A stretch of 42,125 bases of DNA from Cesiribacter andamanensis AMV16 (GCF_000348925.1 NZ_AODQ01000028.1:1-42125); one strand, 5' to 3'; shown: positions 16,628 through 26,287, numbered from the stretch's first letter. The notes: generated by a model from the letters alone, not told the origin. Translations and numbers: made by a program.

Positions 16628-17239
16628 ATGAAAAAGTTAATGATCATTGCAGCGGCAGCAGTACTGTTTAGTGCCTGCCAGGGCGAGCCGTCCGGCTCCG
16701 AACAAGCAGAGACTCCGGCTGAGCATCAGCATCCTACCAGCGCTCCGGAAGCGGGTTCCGCAGAATCTGGTGCGCAAAAGAAAGCTTTGAGTCCTCACAC
16801 CAGCGCCATGGCCATGGTGGGCGGAGCGCACATTCATATTGATTACAGTGCCCCCAGTGTACGCAACCGCATGATCTATGGAGGGCTGGTTGCCCTGGAT
16901 GAAGTGTGGGTATCGGGCGCGCATAATGCCACCTGGCTGGAGACGGACAAACCCCTCAAAATTGCAGGGAATACCCTGCCTGCAGGAAAATATGCCCTTT
17001 TTACCATCCCCTCGGCCGGCGACTGGACGGTGATCTTTAACCGCAACTGGGACCAGCACGGCAAGGATGAGTATGAGCAGTCGGAAGATGTGTTTCGCTT
17101 TACCATAAAGCCAGAGACCCTGCAGGAATCTAAGGAGCAGCTTGCATATGAAGTCAATAAAGTAAGCGAGACAGCAGGCACTATTTCCCTGGCCTGGGAA
17201 ACCAAAAAGATCAGCTTTCCTTTTGAAGTGGTCCAGTAA
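16628..17239 (+). CDS. DUF2911 lipoprotein
   Basis: This 203-residue predicted lipoprotein starts MKKLMIIAAAAVLFSACQG, with lipobox Cys17. A Ser/Glu/His-rich linker follows, then a DUF2911 domain from about residue 50: HIHIDYSAPSVRNRMIYGG, VWVSGAHNATWLET and AGKYALFTIP are its conserved blocks. The function of DUF2911 is unknown; the domain is frequent in Bacteroidota. The start is chosen for the signal peptide; the upstream in-frame Met at 16601 adds no homology. It is followed by a clear terminator. Its place between copper genes suggests, but does not show, a metal-stress role. Confidence 0.85.
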   Translation: MKKLMIIAAAAVLFSACQGEPSGSEQAETPAEHQHPTSAPEAGSAESGAQKKALSPHTSAMAMVGGAHIHIDYSAPSVRNRMIYGGLVALDEVWVSGAHNATWLETDKPLKIAGNTLPAGKYALFTIPSAGDWTVIFNRNWDQHGKDEYEQSEDVFRFTIKPETLQESKEQLAYEVNKVSETAGTISLAWETKKISFPFEVVQ

Positions 17240-17257
17240 GCTACGTTACTTTTAGTA

Positions 17258-17299
17258 AAAAGAGGCTGCTAGTGAAGAAATTCCGTAGCAGCCTTTTTT
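17258..17299 (+). terminator. Rho-independent terminator after the DUF2911 gene
   Basis: The stem AGGCTGCTA/TAGCAGCCT (17263-17271 and 17286-17294) is preceded by A residues and followed by a T6 run. Confidence 0.9.
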
Positions 17300-17396
17300 A
17301 TATACCAGCGGGTAATAAAACCGGTTAACTATCTGATCGAAAACACCTGGAGCGCTTTGATGATTATTAGTTCCGCTATGGAAGATGGTGCGGATG

Positions 17397-18757
17397 TCAG
17401 GTGTGAGTGGGGGAGATAGTTGAGTTTGCCCGCTTTTCCATCTGCATCATATCTACAACCAGCCCTGCCCAGGTAAACTCTTTGGCACCATAGCCTTCGC
17501 CGGTAAAGGGGTTATAGTATTCTCTAAAGCCACTTTTCCCGATGAGCGTGCGAATGCTTTCTACCAGTTTTGTTGCCTCTTGCTGATGCCCTTTTTCCAG
17601 CAGGAACTGATGCAAGAACCAGTTATGCACAATCCAGGTAGGCCCGCGCCAGATATATTTTGATTCTGTGGGGTTAAAGGCAGCTGCATTTTTAGCCAGG
17701 GAGGGGAGCGGAAAGGGGGTGTCAAATTCACTTCCGTCTATCAAATGCTGGCCGATTACCTTTTTTGTTATTTCATTGGGCATGCCCTGGAGCACTACCG
17801 GATAAAAGATGGTAGGGGTAAGCACCCTGATTTTTTATTGTCTTTTCCCCAGGTGTCCAGGAATGCTCCCAGATCACTGTCATACATAATGGACAGGATG
17901 CTCCCTACCACCTTTCCTCCCAGGGAACGATACCTGGCAGCATCCGGATCCGCTACGGCCTTGCACAAATCAGCCAGGGCAAAGAGGTTTTGCGCATAAA
18001 TGGTATTGAAGCCAACTTCCTTCACCAGAAAATAGCCTTTCCGGTAAATCTTCTTAAGATTATACCCATTGGCAAAATTTCGGAAGTCTACCCCAACATA
18101 CCGCAGGAATAACCGCCAGTCTCCTTTACGCTGCGGCATGCCCAGGGCAACATCAAACGTGGGCTTAAAGTCAATGCCGGATTCAAAGGGAGAGATAATC
18201 GTAATCAGGCCATCCCCCTCAAAGTCACGATTGTGGCTTACCCAGTCAAAGTACTTCTTAAGCTTTGGCAGCATGCTGCTTAAAAACGCTGTGTCTCCGG
18301 TATTTTGATAAACTTTAGCTACCGCCTGAGCCACCAGGGGAGGCTGTATCAAGGCTGACATGTGCTCCCGGAAAAAACGCCTGCCCAGCCTTGGGTTTAG
18401 CTGAAACACATCGGTGCTTCGGCCAGGCTGCAGGCGGTCCCAGTATATCATATGTCCCACAAAGCCGTCCTCCTCCTGCAGGGCAAACAGGCTGGTGAGG
18501 TGTTCCCTGGCCATATCGTGCTCGCCCAGGGCACTGAAAATGAAGACATGAAAGCAGGTATCCCAGAAGAACTGAAAGGGGTAGCGCCCGGGAGAAGGCT
18601 TGGTATAGTGAAACTGTATGTTCTTTTCCTGGCTTTGCCCCTTGATCATGTTTTCGTGCAGCAGCTTACGTACTCTTTCAAAAAGCTCCTGATCTGATAC
18701 AGAAAGGGTTGTTGTCTCTGTATGTGTAGTAGACCTAGCCCGATCTCTATTTAACAT
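17397..18757 (-). pseudogene. MGH1-type (GH63/trehalase-like) glycosidase, interrupted by one frameshift
   Basis: Two overlapping minus frames make one (alpha/alpha)6-type glycosidase of about 453 residues. The first part (18757 to about 17835) carries QFFWDTCFHVFIFSALG, LFALQEEDGFVGHMIYWDR and SPFESGIDF. The second (about 17833-17397) carries WRGPTWIVHNWFLHQFL, FREYYNPFTGEGYGAKEFTW and the end of the catalytic core. The break lies in an A6 run (T6 at 17832-17837 on the plus strand); a seventh A gives GKDNKKIRVLTPTIFYPV across the join. The start at 18757 overlaps the end of the upstream SPW/VKOR gene by 11 bp, so they are translationally linked. The likely role is hydrolysis of a glucoside; the substrate is unknown. 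Whether the break is real or a sequencing slip cannot be told here. Confidence 0.8.
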
Positions 18758-20332
18758 ACTTATCCCAAAAGCCGTAGTTCTCCGTTTTAGGTCCTCTTGG
18801 CATTGCCAGTGCTGCAACCAGCAGGCCAGCAAGCGTGCCGATAATGTTCAGCATCAGGTTTTCACTGTTTACCAGCCATGGCCCTACCGCTACCACCAGG
18901 CCAAGCAGAATGTTCAAGTAGCGGCCAAAGCGAAGTACTTCGCCCATACAAATCACTGAAACCACCACAATGAGTGCACCGCTAAGGTGGAAAATATCCG
19001 AAGGCGTAGCCTGTATATCAAAGCCCAGCAGTCCTGGAGCAAACATAAGCGCTAGGCCAATGAGGGTAGAGACGGTTAAGGTCCAGGGAAAGCTCATGCC
19101 CCAGATAGAAGCTTTGTACACCTTTCCGGGCATCTGGGGAAACTGCATTAATGTAGGTGAGCGCTCGTCTTTGTTCATCTCAAAGGGCTTACCGCCTTTC
19201 CAGAATACCTCCCAGAGGTTATCGCCTCGTTTTTTCGCCTGTTTCATATGCTGAAACATGGCCACTACTTCATCGGCTTCCAGCGGGATCATCGGCAGCA
19301 TAATGGCTGCTGCCAGCAGGCAAAACGTACACCAAGCACCTACCATTACTGGCTGGGAGATCACCAGAAAGATGTGCACCAGCCCTAAGGGAATTACCAG
19401 AATGCCGAACACCGCCACCATCCAGGGCATGGTGCGCCAGCGGCTGGGGCTGCCCATAAAGCCCATCAGGAACTCGAAGGTATAGGCCAAAGCACCCATA
19501 GCGCCGTCGGAAATAAACAGGGAGTGCGACATCTTGGAGTTAAGCACCTGGCGGGTACCTTCGCCAAAGAAAGGATCCCAGGCGTGGTCGATGTAGCCCA
19601 GCTGAAAAGCCCCCAGGTAGCGCGAAACACCCCAGCCCGCAAAGGCCAGCACAATCATGATCCAGCGCTGCGGCCAGCTGGATGGGTTGTAGCTCCAGCC
19701 AGGGGGTATTTCAGAGCCCATTTTCATGTACATGATCATATTAGGCATGCCCGGTATCAGGATGGTAAGGGAGATGACCAGCATGCCTATAAGCGTGTTG
19801 TTCAGATAGCCAGCTGCCGTTGGCGACCAGAACAGCACCGGGGCAATAGAGAGCCAAATACCGATAAAGCAGCAGATCCAGAGACTGATGGGCCGGTTGG
19901 GCGTAAGGGAGCGCCAGCCAAAGAAGATCAGCCCCAGGCCACTTAGAATGTCGCTCCATTTCATGAACTGGATGCGCTGCTCCAGCGAGAGCCAGAGATC
20001 CCGGCCCCCACTGGGATCTACCGTCCCTTTGGCATAACTAAAAGTTAATGGCGAAAGCAGCATCCACACCCCAGCATGATAATGGCCCAGTAGATCCAGA
20101 GTGTTTGCATGTGATGCATGTGCAGCATGTTCTGGCGCATTTCCGGGTCCATCTTCATGCCGCCGCCCTGCTTATCCTTGTGTGCACCTTCCGGATGCTC
20201 ATCCTCCCGGGAATGCATCTCCTGCTGGTGCTCCCTGATTTGCTTTTCGGCCATGGGGCGGCTTACCCCACGCATGGCCATGCCCCCTTTATTCCCCTTT
20301 TTATCGTGAGAATCTTTGTCCTGATGCTTCAT
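18747..20332 (-). pseudogene. His/Met-rich SPW-repeat/VKOR-like membrane protein, interrupted by one frameshift
   Basis: Two frames, 20332-20045 and 20069-18747, belong to one protein of about 528 residues. The first gives a cytoplasmic Lys/His/Met-rich head (about 80 residues) and the opening of a helix, QTLWIYWAIIMLG. The second continues WMLLSPLTFSYAKG. Adding one G to the GGGG run at 20077-20080 (minus strand) joins them as IIMLGVWMLLSPLTF, a proper SPW motif. The middle holds a VKOR-like block with the CxxC motif AWCTFCLLAAAIML, which would exchange disulfides in the envelope, and a second SPW-type block lies at the C-terminus. The glycosidase gene overlaps its end. The fused domain set suggests envelope redox homeostasis near the copper locus; the exact role is unknown. 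Confidence 0.75.
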
Positions 20333-20380
20333 GCTTGAACGGCTAAAAAATTCATGAATTGGCTTCTGTAGCGTAAGAAG

Positions 20381-20412
20381 AAAAGCACTGACCCCTAAGT
20401 GGCCAGTGCTTT
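20381..20412 (-). terminator. Rho-independent terminator after the Cys-rich copper-storage gene
   Basis: The stem AAAGCACTG/CAGTGCTTT encloses a 13-nt loop and ends in TTTT on the minus strand, 22 nt past the stop at 20435. Confidence 0.8.
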
Positions 20413-20434
20413 CAATCAGTAAATACTGCTTGTT

Positions 20435-20767
20435 TTACATACGGGCACCGGCATAGCTGCGGCAGGCTTCCTCGCACTCGCGGCAGGCACGGGCGCATTC
20501 CTGGCAATGGTCGTGCTTATGCTGTGCGCATTCATCGCCGCACTGGCGGCAAATATCAGCACAGAGCTGCAGAATAGCCCCTGCATTATCCGAATGGGAG
20601 GCAACAAAGCTGGAAGCTGTATGGCAAATTTTGGCACAATCGCGGTCCAGGCGAATGCAGCGGACCATCATTTTCACATTGTCTTCATCCAGACAAGCAT
20701 CTGCACACATTTCACAGGCGGCAGCACACTGGGCCAGTTTTTGAAGCAATTCTCTATCGTGAGCCAT
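20435..20767 (-). CDS. Four-helix-bundle copper-storage protein (Csp/DUF326 type)
   Basis: This 110-residue cytoplasmic protein has 16 cysteines, many spaced CxxxC or CxxC along amphipathic helices: QCAAACEMCADAC, RDCAKIC, LCADICRQCGDEC and HCQECARACRECEEAC. This is the pattern of Csp proteins, four-helix bundles that fill their core with Cu(I) bound by Cys thiolates. The absence of a signal peptide points to the cytosolic Csp3 type. It is a single-gene unit with its own terminator, beside the HMA-AraC regulator and near CopB, which fits intracellular copper buffering. Length and Cys content match the family well. Confidence 0.9.
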   Translation of the reverse strand: MAHDRELLQKLAQCAAACEMCADACLDEDNVKMMVRCIRLDRDCAKICHTASSFVASHSDNAGAILQLCADICRQCGDECAQHKHDHCQECARACRECEEACRSYAGARM

Positions 20768-20929
20768 GATTAAAAAGTTTTAACGGTTTAAAAAATCAAC
20801 TATATTTTTAACGCGCTCATTGGGGTTGTGTTTATGAAATGCAGGGATAGATCGTCTAAATGCTGTACAAGATTCTGCTTTTTATGTATGAAAAAAGGAT
20901 GGTAAAGGCCTGATGTTAGCGAATGATCG

Positions 20930-21517
20930 CTATAGCTGGTCTAGAAACTTGCGGTTTGGCTTTTGCAATGCTTTGTATTCAGAAACAGATTTGCCTGTAA
21001 CACTCTTAAATTGAGTTGATAGGTAGTGAACACTGCTGTACCCAAGACGTGCAGCTATCTGGCTCAAGGTCAGCTCACCATATTCCAGCAACTCCTTTAC
21101 ACGTTCTATTTTTTGAAGCACCAGATATTTTTGGATGGAAATATGCTTAGCCTTGGAAAATAATCTGCTAAGACACGTATAGTTGATGCCCAGGCTTTGG
21201 CTTAGGTAAATAGATAAGGTTTCATTACTCCCATTTTCAAGCTGATGAATATAATCGAGCAGGGCGGTTCTGATCTTTTCAAGAGTGATCTCATCTTTTC
21301 CCTGTATGTATTCAAATCCTACCGCTTCCAATGCTTTTCTGATCCTGGCCGTGTCTAAACGAGCTGGTTGTACGATTTCTGCATAACCCAGTTCCACATG
21401 TACTACCTGCAGGCCGGCACGGCGTAAGCGTTCCTTTACTACCATAATACATCTGGGGCAAACCATGTTTTTAATATGAATCCTGGTCTTGACCATGGTG
21501 AGAGTAAGTGATTCCAT
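20930..21517 (-). CDS. AraC-family regulator with N-terminal heavy-metal-associated domain
   Basis: This 195-residue regulator has an unusual sensor. Residues 8-75 form an HMA-like fold with the metal motif NMVCPRCIMVV (CxxC). Residues 95-190 form an AraC DNA-binding domain with two helix-turn-helix units; its second half is LSQIAARLGYSSVHYLSTQFKSVTGKS. No AraC cupin domain is present. The design suggests direct sensing of Cu(I)/Ag(I) or another soft metal, and nearby copper genes are the natural targets. Proteins of this design are known in Bacteroidota, generally next to metal-resistance genes. An in-frame Met at 21496 is an alternative start. A run of nine C lies about 30 bp upstream on the coding strand. 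Confidence 0.85.
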   Translation of the reverse strand: MESLTLTMVKTRIHIKNMVCPRCIMVVKERLRRAGLQVVHVELGYAEIVQPARLDTARIRKALEAVGFEYIQGKDEITLEKIRTALLDYIHQLENGSNETLSIYLSQSLGINYTCLSRLFSKAKHISIQKYLVLQKIERVKELLEYGELTLSQIAARLGYSSVHYLSTQFKSVTGKSVSEYKALQKPNRKFLDQL

Positions 21518-21546
21518 GCGTGTTACTTACATAACTGTCTTATGGC

Positions 21547-21555
21547 GGGGGGGGG
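21547..21555. repeat. G9 homopolymer tract upstream of the HMA-AraC gene
   Basis: Nine G in a row (nine C on the coding strand), 30-38 bp before the regulator's start codon. Tracts of this length in a promoter region are prone to slipping. Confidence 0.9.
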
Positions 21556-21750
21556 TAGTACAGCGCATACGTGCTGCTATCATTAGATAAAGCCTGTATC
21601 AAAACAATTGTTGAAAAACAGAGCAAAAAACACCAATTGCTATCTACAATGCCTGGCTCAAATCTGAAAACATACCCTTGCCTTTTGGTTCTAGTACTCT
21701 ACCTTGTTAGCCGTATTGAATGTTGATCGAATTCCACAGGCTAGAAAGCA

Positions 21751-21846
21751 GTAAAAAAAATAGCCCCCCCTGAATCCGAAATTGACCAGCTGGTCTACCA
21801 GCTTTAGGGTCTGAGCCAGCAGGAAATTTAGCTGGTAGAGGGGGCG
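21751..21846 (+). pseudogene. Relic of the C-terminus of an Eco57I-like restriction/methyltransferase protein
   Basis: One plus frame reads ESEIDQLVYQL, stop, GLSQQEI, stop, LVEGA. This matches the common C-terminal helix IDxLVYELYGLTEEEIxIVEG of type IIG and N6-adenine methyltransferase proteins, with two stops in place of the Tyr and Lys/Ala-type positions. Only about 25 codons survive. The identification rests on motif memory alone. Confidence 0.45.
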
Positions 21847-22675
21847 GTGGGCTAGCTCTCCTTCCCAACCAGTCCGGTTAGGGGGCCTGGCGTGGCCACT
21901 GCTTTTTTGCTACCTTCCGGGTGTGGCCCGGCAACACTACCTGGAAGACCTTGATTTTCTACTGCGCTTCTGGAAGGCCGAAGAATATCCTCCAAAATCC
22001 ACCCTGGTTCTTTCTTCATAAAGGAAGGGAGTGGGTTTCCTTTGTGCCTGTCGGCAGTCTGCCAGGAAAAAAGCATTCTGCCGCAGGACTTAAAAAAGGG
22101 CTGCAGCGGTCGTGTTGCAGCCAGAAGAGCCTCTCCGGGTTTGGAGAGGCCGGTCCACTCACAAAGAAAAAGGCCCGAACCGGGTGGAAGGAAGGCACAG
22201 GTCCGGGCCTCTGGGATCTAGTTTAAAAAATCAGCCAAACGGAGGTTAAAAAATACTAGGATCTGCTGTGGTACAGGACAGATACCGGGCCAGAAATAGT
22301 GTCTCTGCCCTAAAATGCCCGTAGGGCCAGGCAGGGCCCCATTTTTTTGATTTACTTTTTTGTGCTAGCCAGAGTTTCGCCGCAGAACACTCCCATTTTG
22401 ATAATATCTTCCCCTTCTGATAGCTTTACAGACAGCATACAGCCAGTAGCAATGCCCAGTAAACAAAAGCGCATTGACAGCATTCCCGGGAAAGAAAGCG
22501 AAAAAAATCATATAAAATCCATCCTTCTAGTTGCACTCATGGCCTCTGCCTGAGTATATTGTTTTTTCAGCCTCCGGCGCTGAAAGTACTTTTTAAACAC
22601 CTGCCCTACCCCCGGCTCTTTCGCGCCCTTCAGCGCCAAAGGGCTGCAAATACTTAATCCGCTTACGGTATTTTT

Positions 22676-25600
22676 ATGCCTACCCCTACAGACCGCAGCC
22701 GTAGTAATCACACCCCATCGCCGCTGCAGGCCACGGCCCCCTTTCAGGCCATGGCCGAGCTGAGCCCCGACCTGCTGCTGCTGGCCAACCCACAAACACG
22801 CACCATCACCTACGCCAACCAGCAGCTCCGGCAGCAGCTGGGCTATGCGCCGGAGGCCGCCTTGCAGCAGGGCTTCTCCTTTCTGGAGGAGCTGCTGAAA
22901 CCCGCCGGGCGTCAGGCCTTTGCCGCGCACGTGCAGGCGGCGGCAAGCCTGCCCGAGGGCAAACAGCGGCAGTGGCAGGCACAGCTGAAAGGGGCCAATG
23001 GACACTGGCACTGCTTCAGCATCTGCTGCACGGCCCTGGGAGCAACCGCCCCTTCCCAACTGCTGCTGCTGACCCTTCGCAGGCAGCAGCCCCCCTTGCC
23101 GCAGGAAGCCCGGCAAAGTACCGGCAATATTGGAGACGACCAGCTGCTGAGAGCCACCATCGACAGCTCGCTGGACATGATTCAGGTATTTAAAGCCGTG
23201 CGCGACGCTAAAGGCACTATCATCGATTTTGAGTGGATACTCATCAACGAAACCTCTAAAAAGATATTCGGGCCTGTAGTGGGCCAGTGCCTGCTGCAAC
23301 ACAACCCCGGCGTAAAAAAGGAAGGCATTTTCGATACCTTTGTCAGGGTAGTGGAAACCGGCATTCCCGACCAGCAGGAACGGTATTATCCGCATGAGCA
23401 GTTTAAGGGCTGGTATTACCAGTCGGTGGTGAAGTTCGATGACGGCGTGGCCACCACCACTGCCGACATCACCCTCCTGAAACAAGCCCAGCAGGACCTG
23501 CTGCAAAGCAAAACACTGCTGCAGGATGTGATTGATGCACCCCGAATCGGCATGGCAGTCTACAAAGCCCTGCGCAATGAAAAAGGGGAGATCTTTGATT
23601 TTGTGCATGAGTTCATCAACCGGGCAAGCCTGGAGATGCTGGAGGGTGAGGATTTTACCGGCAAACCCTTTAGCGCGCACGGAGAAAATGCCTTGGTACA
23701 ACTGCCGCAATTCATTGAAGTGATTGAATCCGGGAAAAGAAACAACTATGTACGGGAAGCCGATTTCCTGGGGCAAAAGGTATGGTTCGCTATTACCAAT
23801 AGTCCCCTGGAGGGTGATCGGCTGTTGCATACCTGGGAAGATGTAACAGAAAGAAAAATTGCCGAGCAGGAAATCAGGGAAAACCGAAACCTGATCAAAA
23901 CTGTATTTGATGTCTCGCTGAATCCGATTGCTTACCACAAAGCTGTTCGGGATACGGCTGGAGAGATTGTTGATTTTGAATTTCAGCTGGAAAACCGGGA
24001 AGCCAGAAAATACGCACTGGAGAACCGCACCGGCAATCGCTACTCAGAAGCCTATCCCGGAATCAAAGACACGATCGTGTTCCGGCTGTATTGCCAGGTG
24101 GTAGAGACAGGCAAAGAGCTGAACACAGAAGTGCAGCTGAAGCTGATGGGCAGGGAACGCTGGTTTCACCTGATGGCCGTAAAGCTGGGAGATGGTTTGG
24201 TGGCTACAGCACTAGACATTACCGAACGCATACTATCTCAGGAAGAAATCCTTCGGCTGAAAGAGGAACTCGCACAGAAAGCAACCGATAAATACTATTC
24301 CATTTTCAATGCCATAGACGAAGGCTTTTGTATTTATGAAGTAGTGTATGATGATCAGGAAACGCCGACAGACCTGCGCTGGTTAGAAGTAAATCCAGCC
24401 TACAACAAACAAACAGGCTTGGAAGGTGTGGTAGGAAAGTTGCACTCCGAGCTGGGGCTGGCCACAGAGAAGTACTGGTTTAATGCCTTTGATCAGGTTG
24501 TTAAAACAGGAGATACGGTTCGTTTCGAAAATTGGCATGAGCCTACGCAGCGATGGTACCATGTTTATGCATCACGGATAGGCCAAGCAGAAGCCAGGCA
24601 GGTGGCAGTGGTTTTCGAAGACATCACCAAACGCAAAAAACGGGAGAAACAACAGGCGTTTCTATTGAAATTCTCCGACACTTTACGAACCCTGTCTAAC
24701 GAGAAGGCAATTGAAGAGACCCCATTGCAGATGCTCGCTGAATTCTTGGAGCTGGATCGGGCTTATGTGTTTGTCTTGTATCCCGATGACGACCGTGCGG
24801 TGGTCAGAGCGGAGCATCGAAAAGGTAGTCTGGTATCTATTTTGGGCGAAGTTCGGATGTCTGATTTTCCTGAAACAGTTCGGCAAATCGAAGACCAAAC
24901 GATTGTCTTCAATGACATTGATGGCGATACCAGACTTTCTGATTTAAATAGGACATCCCTTCATGCAGTGGATTTGCAGGCGTTCATTTGCGCCAGTGTT
25001 CGCAAAGGCGAAAGCAACGTCATCTGGTCGCTTGCCGCAGCAACCGCTACGCCGCGGGTTTGGACAAAAGAAGAAGTGGAATTGATTGAAATCGTAGCCG
25101 AACGTATCTGGGCTGCGGCAGAAAGAGCCAGGGCTGAAGCAGCCCTGCAGGAAAGTGAAGCCCGTTTCCGCACCCTGGCCGATGCCATACCGCAGCTCAT
25201 CTGGACCAACGATGCTGCAGGCAGGGCCAGCTACTTTAACCAGCGCTGGTACCAATACAGCGGCCTGAGCCCCGAAACCTCTGCCGGCCCCGGCTGGCAG
25301 GCCATTGTGCACCCCAGCGATGCCCCCGCGGCAAAAGAAAAGTGGCAGCAGGCCCTGGCCCAGGGCGCTTCCTTCGAAACCGAATACCGCCTGCGCAATG
25401 CCACCGGCGCTTATCGCTGGCACCTTTGCCGCACTATGCCCCTCAAAGACAACGCCGGAAACCTGCTGGAGTGGTTTGGAACGGCTACCGACATCGAAGA
25501 CCGCAAGCATATAGAAGAAGCCCTTGCTTCTTACAACCAGCTGCTGGAGCAGCAGGTTGAGGAGCGCACGCAAGCCTTGCTGGAAGCCGAAAAGCTCTCC

Positions 25601-26260
25601 GTAAAAGGCCATATGGCCCGTACCATTGCCCATGAAGTACGCGGGCCGCTGGTGAACATTAATATGGTGCTGGAGCTGCTGCAGCAGGAGCAGGCCGCTA
25701 CAAAAACGCAGGCCACCACAACCTATTTTGACATTATTGGCAAAAGCACCCGGCGCATCGAGGCCTTTATCACTGAATTGCTCAGCCTCACCAAAAATCA
25801 GAATGCCGCATTTGCGGTGCACTCCCTCCAGCAACTGGTAAAAGAGACCTTGACCAAGGCACAGGACCGCCTCTTTCTGAAACATATACAGGTAGAAGAA
25901 ACCTATGCCAAAGACTGCCAGGTAAAGGCCGATCCCGAAAAGCTGAAGATTGCCATACTCAACATTTTCCATAATGCCATTGACGCCATGGAAGCCCATA
26001 AGGGAGTATTGCGCGTGGTGGTGCGCAAAAATGAGCAGCGCTACACGGCTCTGCTCATCAAGGACAATGGCTGCGGCATGAACCAGGAACAGCTAAGCAA
26101 GATGTTTGATGCCTACTACACCCAAAAGCCCTCCGGTCTGGGGGTAGGCCTGGCCAATGTGCGCAGCATTCTGCAAAGCCATGGAGCCCGTATTAAAGTG
26201 GAGAGCAAGCCCGGCGCAGGCACTACCTTCATGATCTATTTTGATGAAGTGGAACAGTAG
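22676..26260 (+). CDS. Multi-PAS/GAF sensor histidine kinase
   Basis: This 1,194-residue kinase has no obvious membrane helices and is probably cytosolic. Five PAS-like units fill about residues 25-655, each ending in a DITxRK-like motif (ITLLKQAQ, EDVTERKIAE, LDITERILSQ, EDITKRKKREK). A GAF domain covers about 660-820 (MLAEFLELDRAYVFVL). A further PAS with a PAC motif follows (PQLIWTNDAAGRASYFNQRWYQ). The HisKA box has its phosphorylated His in ARTIAHEVRGPLVNI, then an HATPase core with N box NIFHNAIDAM and G boxes DNGCGMN and GLGVGLANVRSI. No receiver domain or adjacent response regulator is present, so its partner lies elsewhere. Base composition drops sharply in the middle. The signal is unknown. 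Confidence 0.9.
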   Translation: MPTPTDRSRSNHTPSPLQATAPFQAMAELSPDLLLLANPQTRTITYANQQLRQQLGYAPEAALQQGFSFLEELLKPAGRQAFAAHVQAAASLPEGKQRQWQAQLKGANGHWHCFSICCTALGATAPSQLLLLTLRRQQPPLPQEARQSTGNIGDDQLLRATIDSSLDMIQVFKAVRDAKGTIIDFEWILINETSKKIFGPVVGQCLLQHNPGVKKEGIFDTFVRVVETGIPDQQERYYPHEQFKGWYYQSVVKFDDGVATTTADITLLKQAQQDLLQSKTLLQDVIDAPRIGMAVYKALRNEKGEIFDFVHEFINRASLEMLEGEDFTGKPFSAHGENALVQLPQFIEVIESGKRNNYVREADFLGQKVWFAITNSPLEGDRLLHTWEDVTERKIAEQEIRENRNLIKTVFDVSLNPIAYHKAVRDTAGEIVDFEFQLENREARKYALENRTGNRYSEAYPGIKDTIVFRLYCQVVETGKELNTEVQLKLMGRERWFHLMAVKLGDGLVATALDITERILSQEEILRLKEELAQKATDKYYSIFNAIDEGFCIYEVVYDDQETPTDLRWLEVNPAYNKQTGLEGVVGKLHSELGLATEKYWFNAFDQVVKTGDTVRFENWHEPTQRWYHVYASRIGQAEARQVAVVFEDITKRKKREKQQAFLLKFSDTLRTLSNEKAIEETPLQMLAEFLELDRAYVFVLYPDDDRAVVRAEHRKGSLVSILGEVRMSDFPETVRQIEDQTIVFNDIDGDTRLSDLNRTSLHAVDLQAFICASVRKGESNVIWSLAAATATPRVWTKEEVELIEIVAERIWAAAERARAEAALQESEARFRTLADAIPQLIWTNDAAGRASYFNQRWYQYSGLSPETSAGPGWQAIVHPSDAPAAKEKWQQALAQGASFETEYRLRNATGAYRWHLCRTMPLKDNAGNLLEWFGTATDIEDRKHIEEALASYNQLLEQQVEERTQALLEAEKLSVKGHMARTIAHEVRGPLVNINMVLELLQQEQAATKTQATTTYFDIIGKSTRRIEAFITELLSLTKNQNAAFAVHSLQQLVKETLTKAQDRLFLKHIQVEETYAKDCQVKADPEKLKIAILNIFHNAIDAMEAHKGVLRVVVRKNEQRYTALLIKDNGCGMNQEQLSKMFDAYYTQKPSGLGVGLANVRSILQSHGARIKVESKPGAGTTFMIYFDEVEQ

Positions 26261-26287
26261 CACTGGCCTGACCTGCTCCTTGAAAAT

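Larger units (their letters stand above)
21518..22675. other. Gene-poor 1.16-kb gap with relics and hairpins
   Basis: No intact gene is visible. It holds the G9 tract and a decayed restriction-modification C-terminus (21751-21846). A stretch at about 21900-22019 reads, in one plus frame, HYLEDLDFLLRFWKAEEYPP before a stop; I do not recognise it. Two hairpins follow at 22130-22210 (GCCTCTCC/GGAGAGGC and AGGCCCG/CGGGCCT). The sensor-kinase promoter must lie near its right end, but no clear -7 box was found. Confidence 0.6.

Noticed and set aside
22508-23938. Long minus-strand open frame (476 codons) opposite the sensor kinase
   Set aside because: It is the antisense shadow of a GC-rich coding region. 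The plus strand has clear PAS motifs and the minus translation has no family features.
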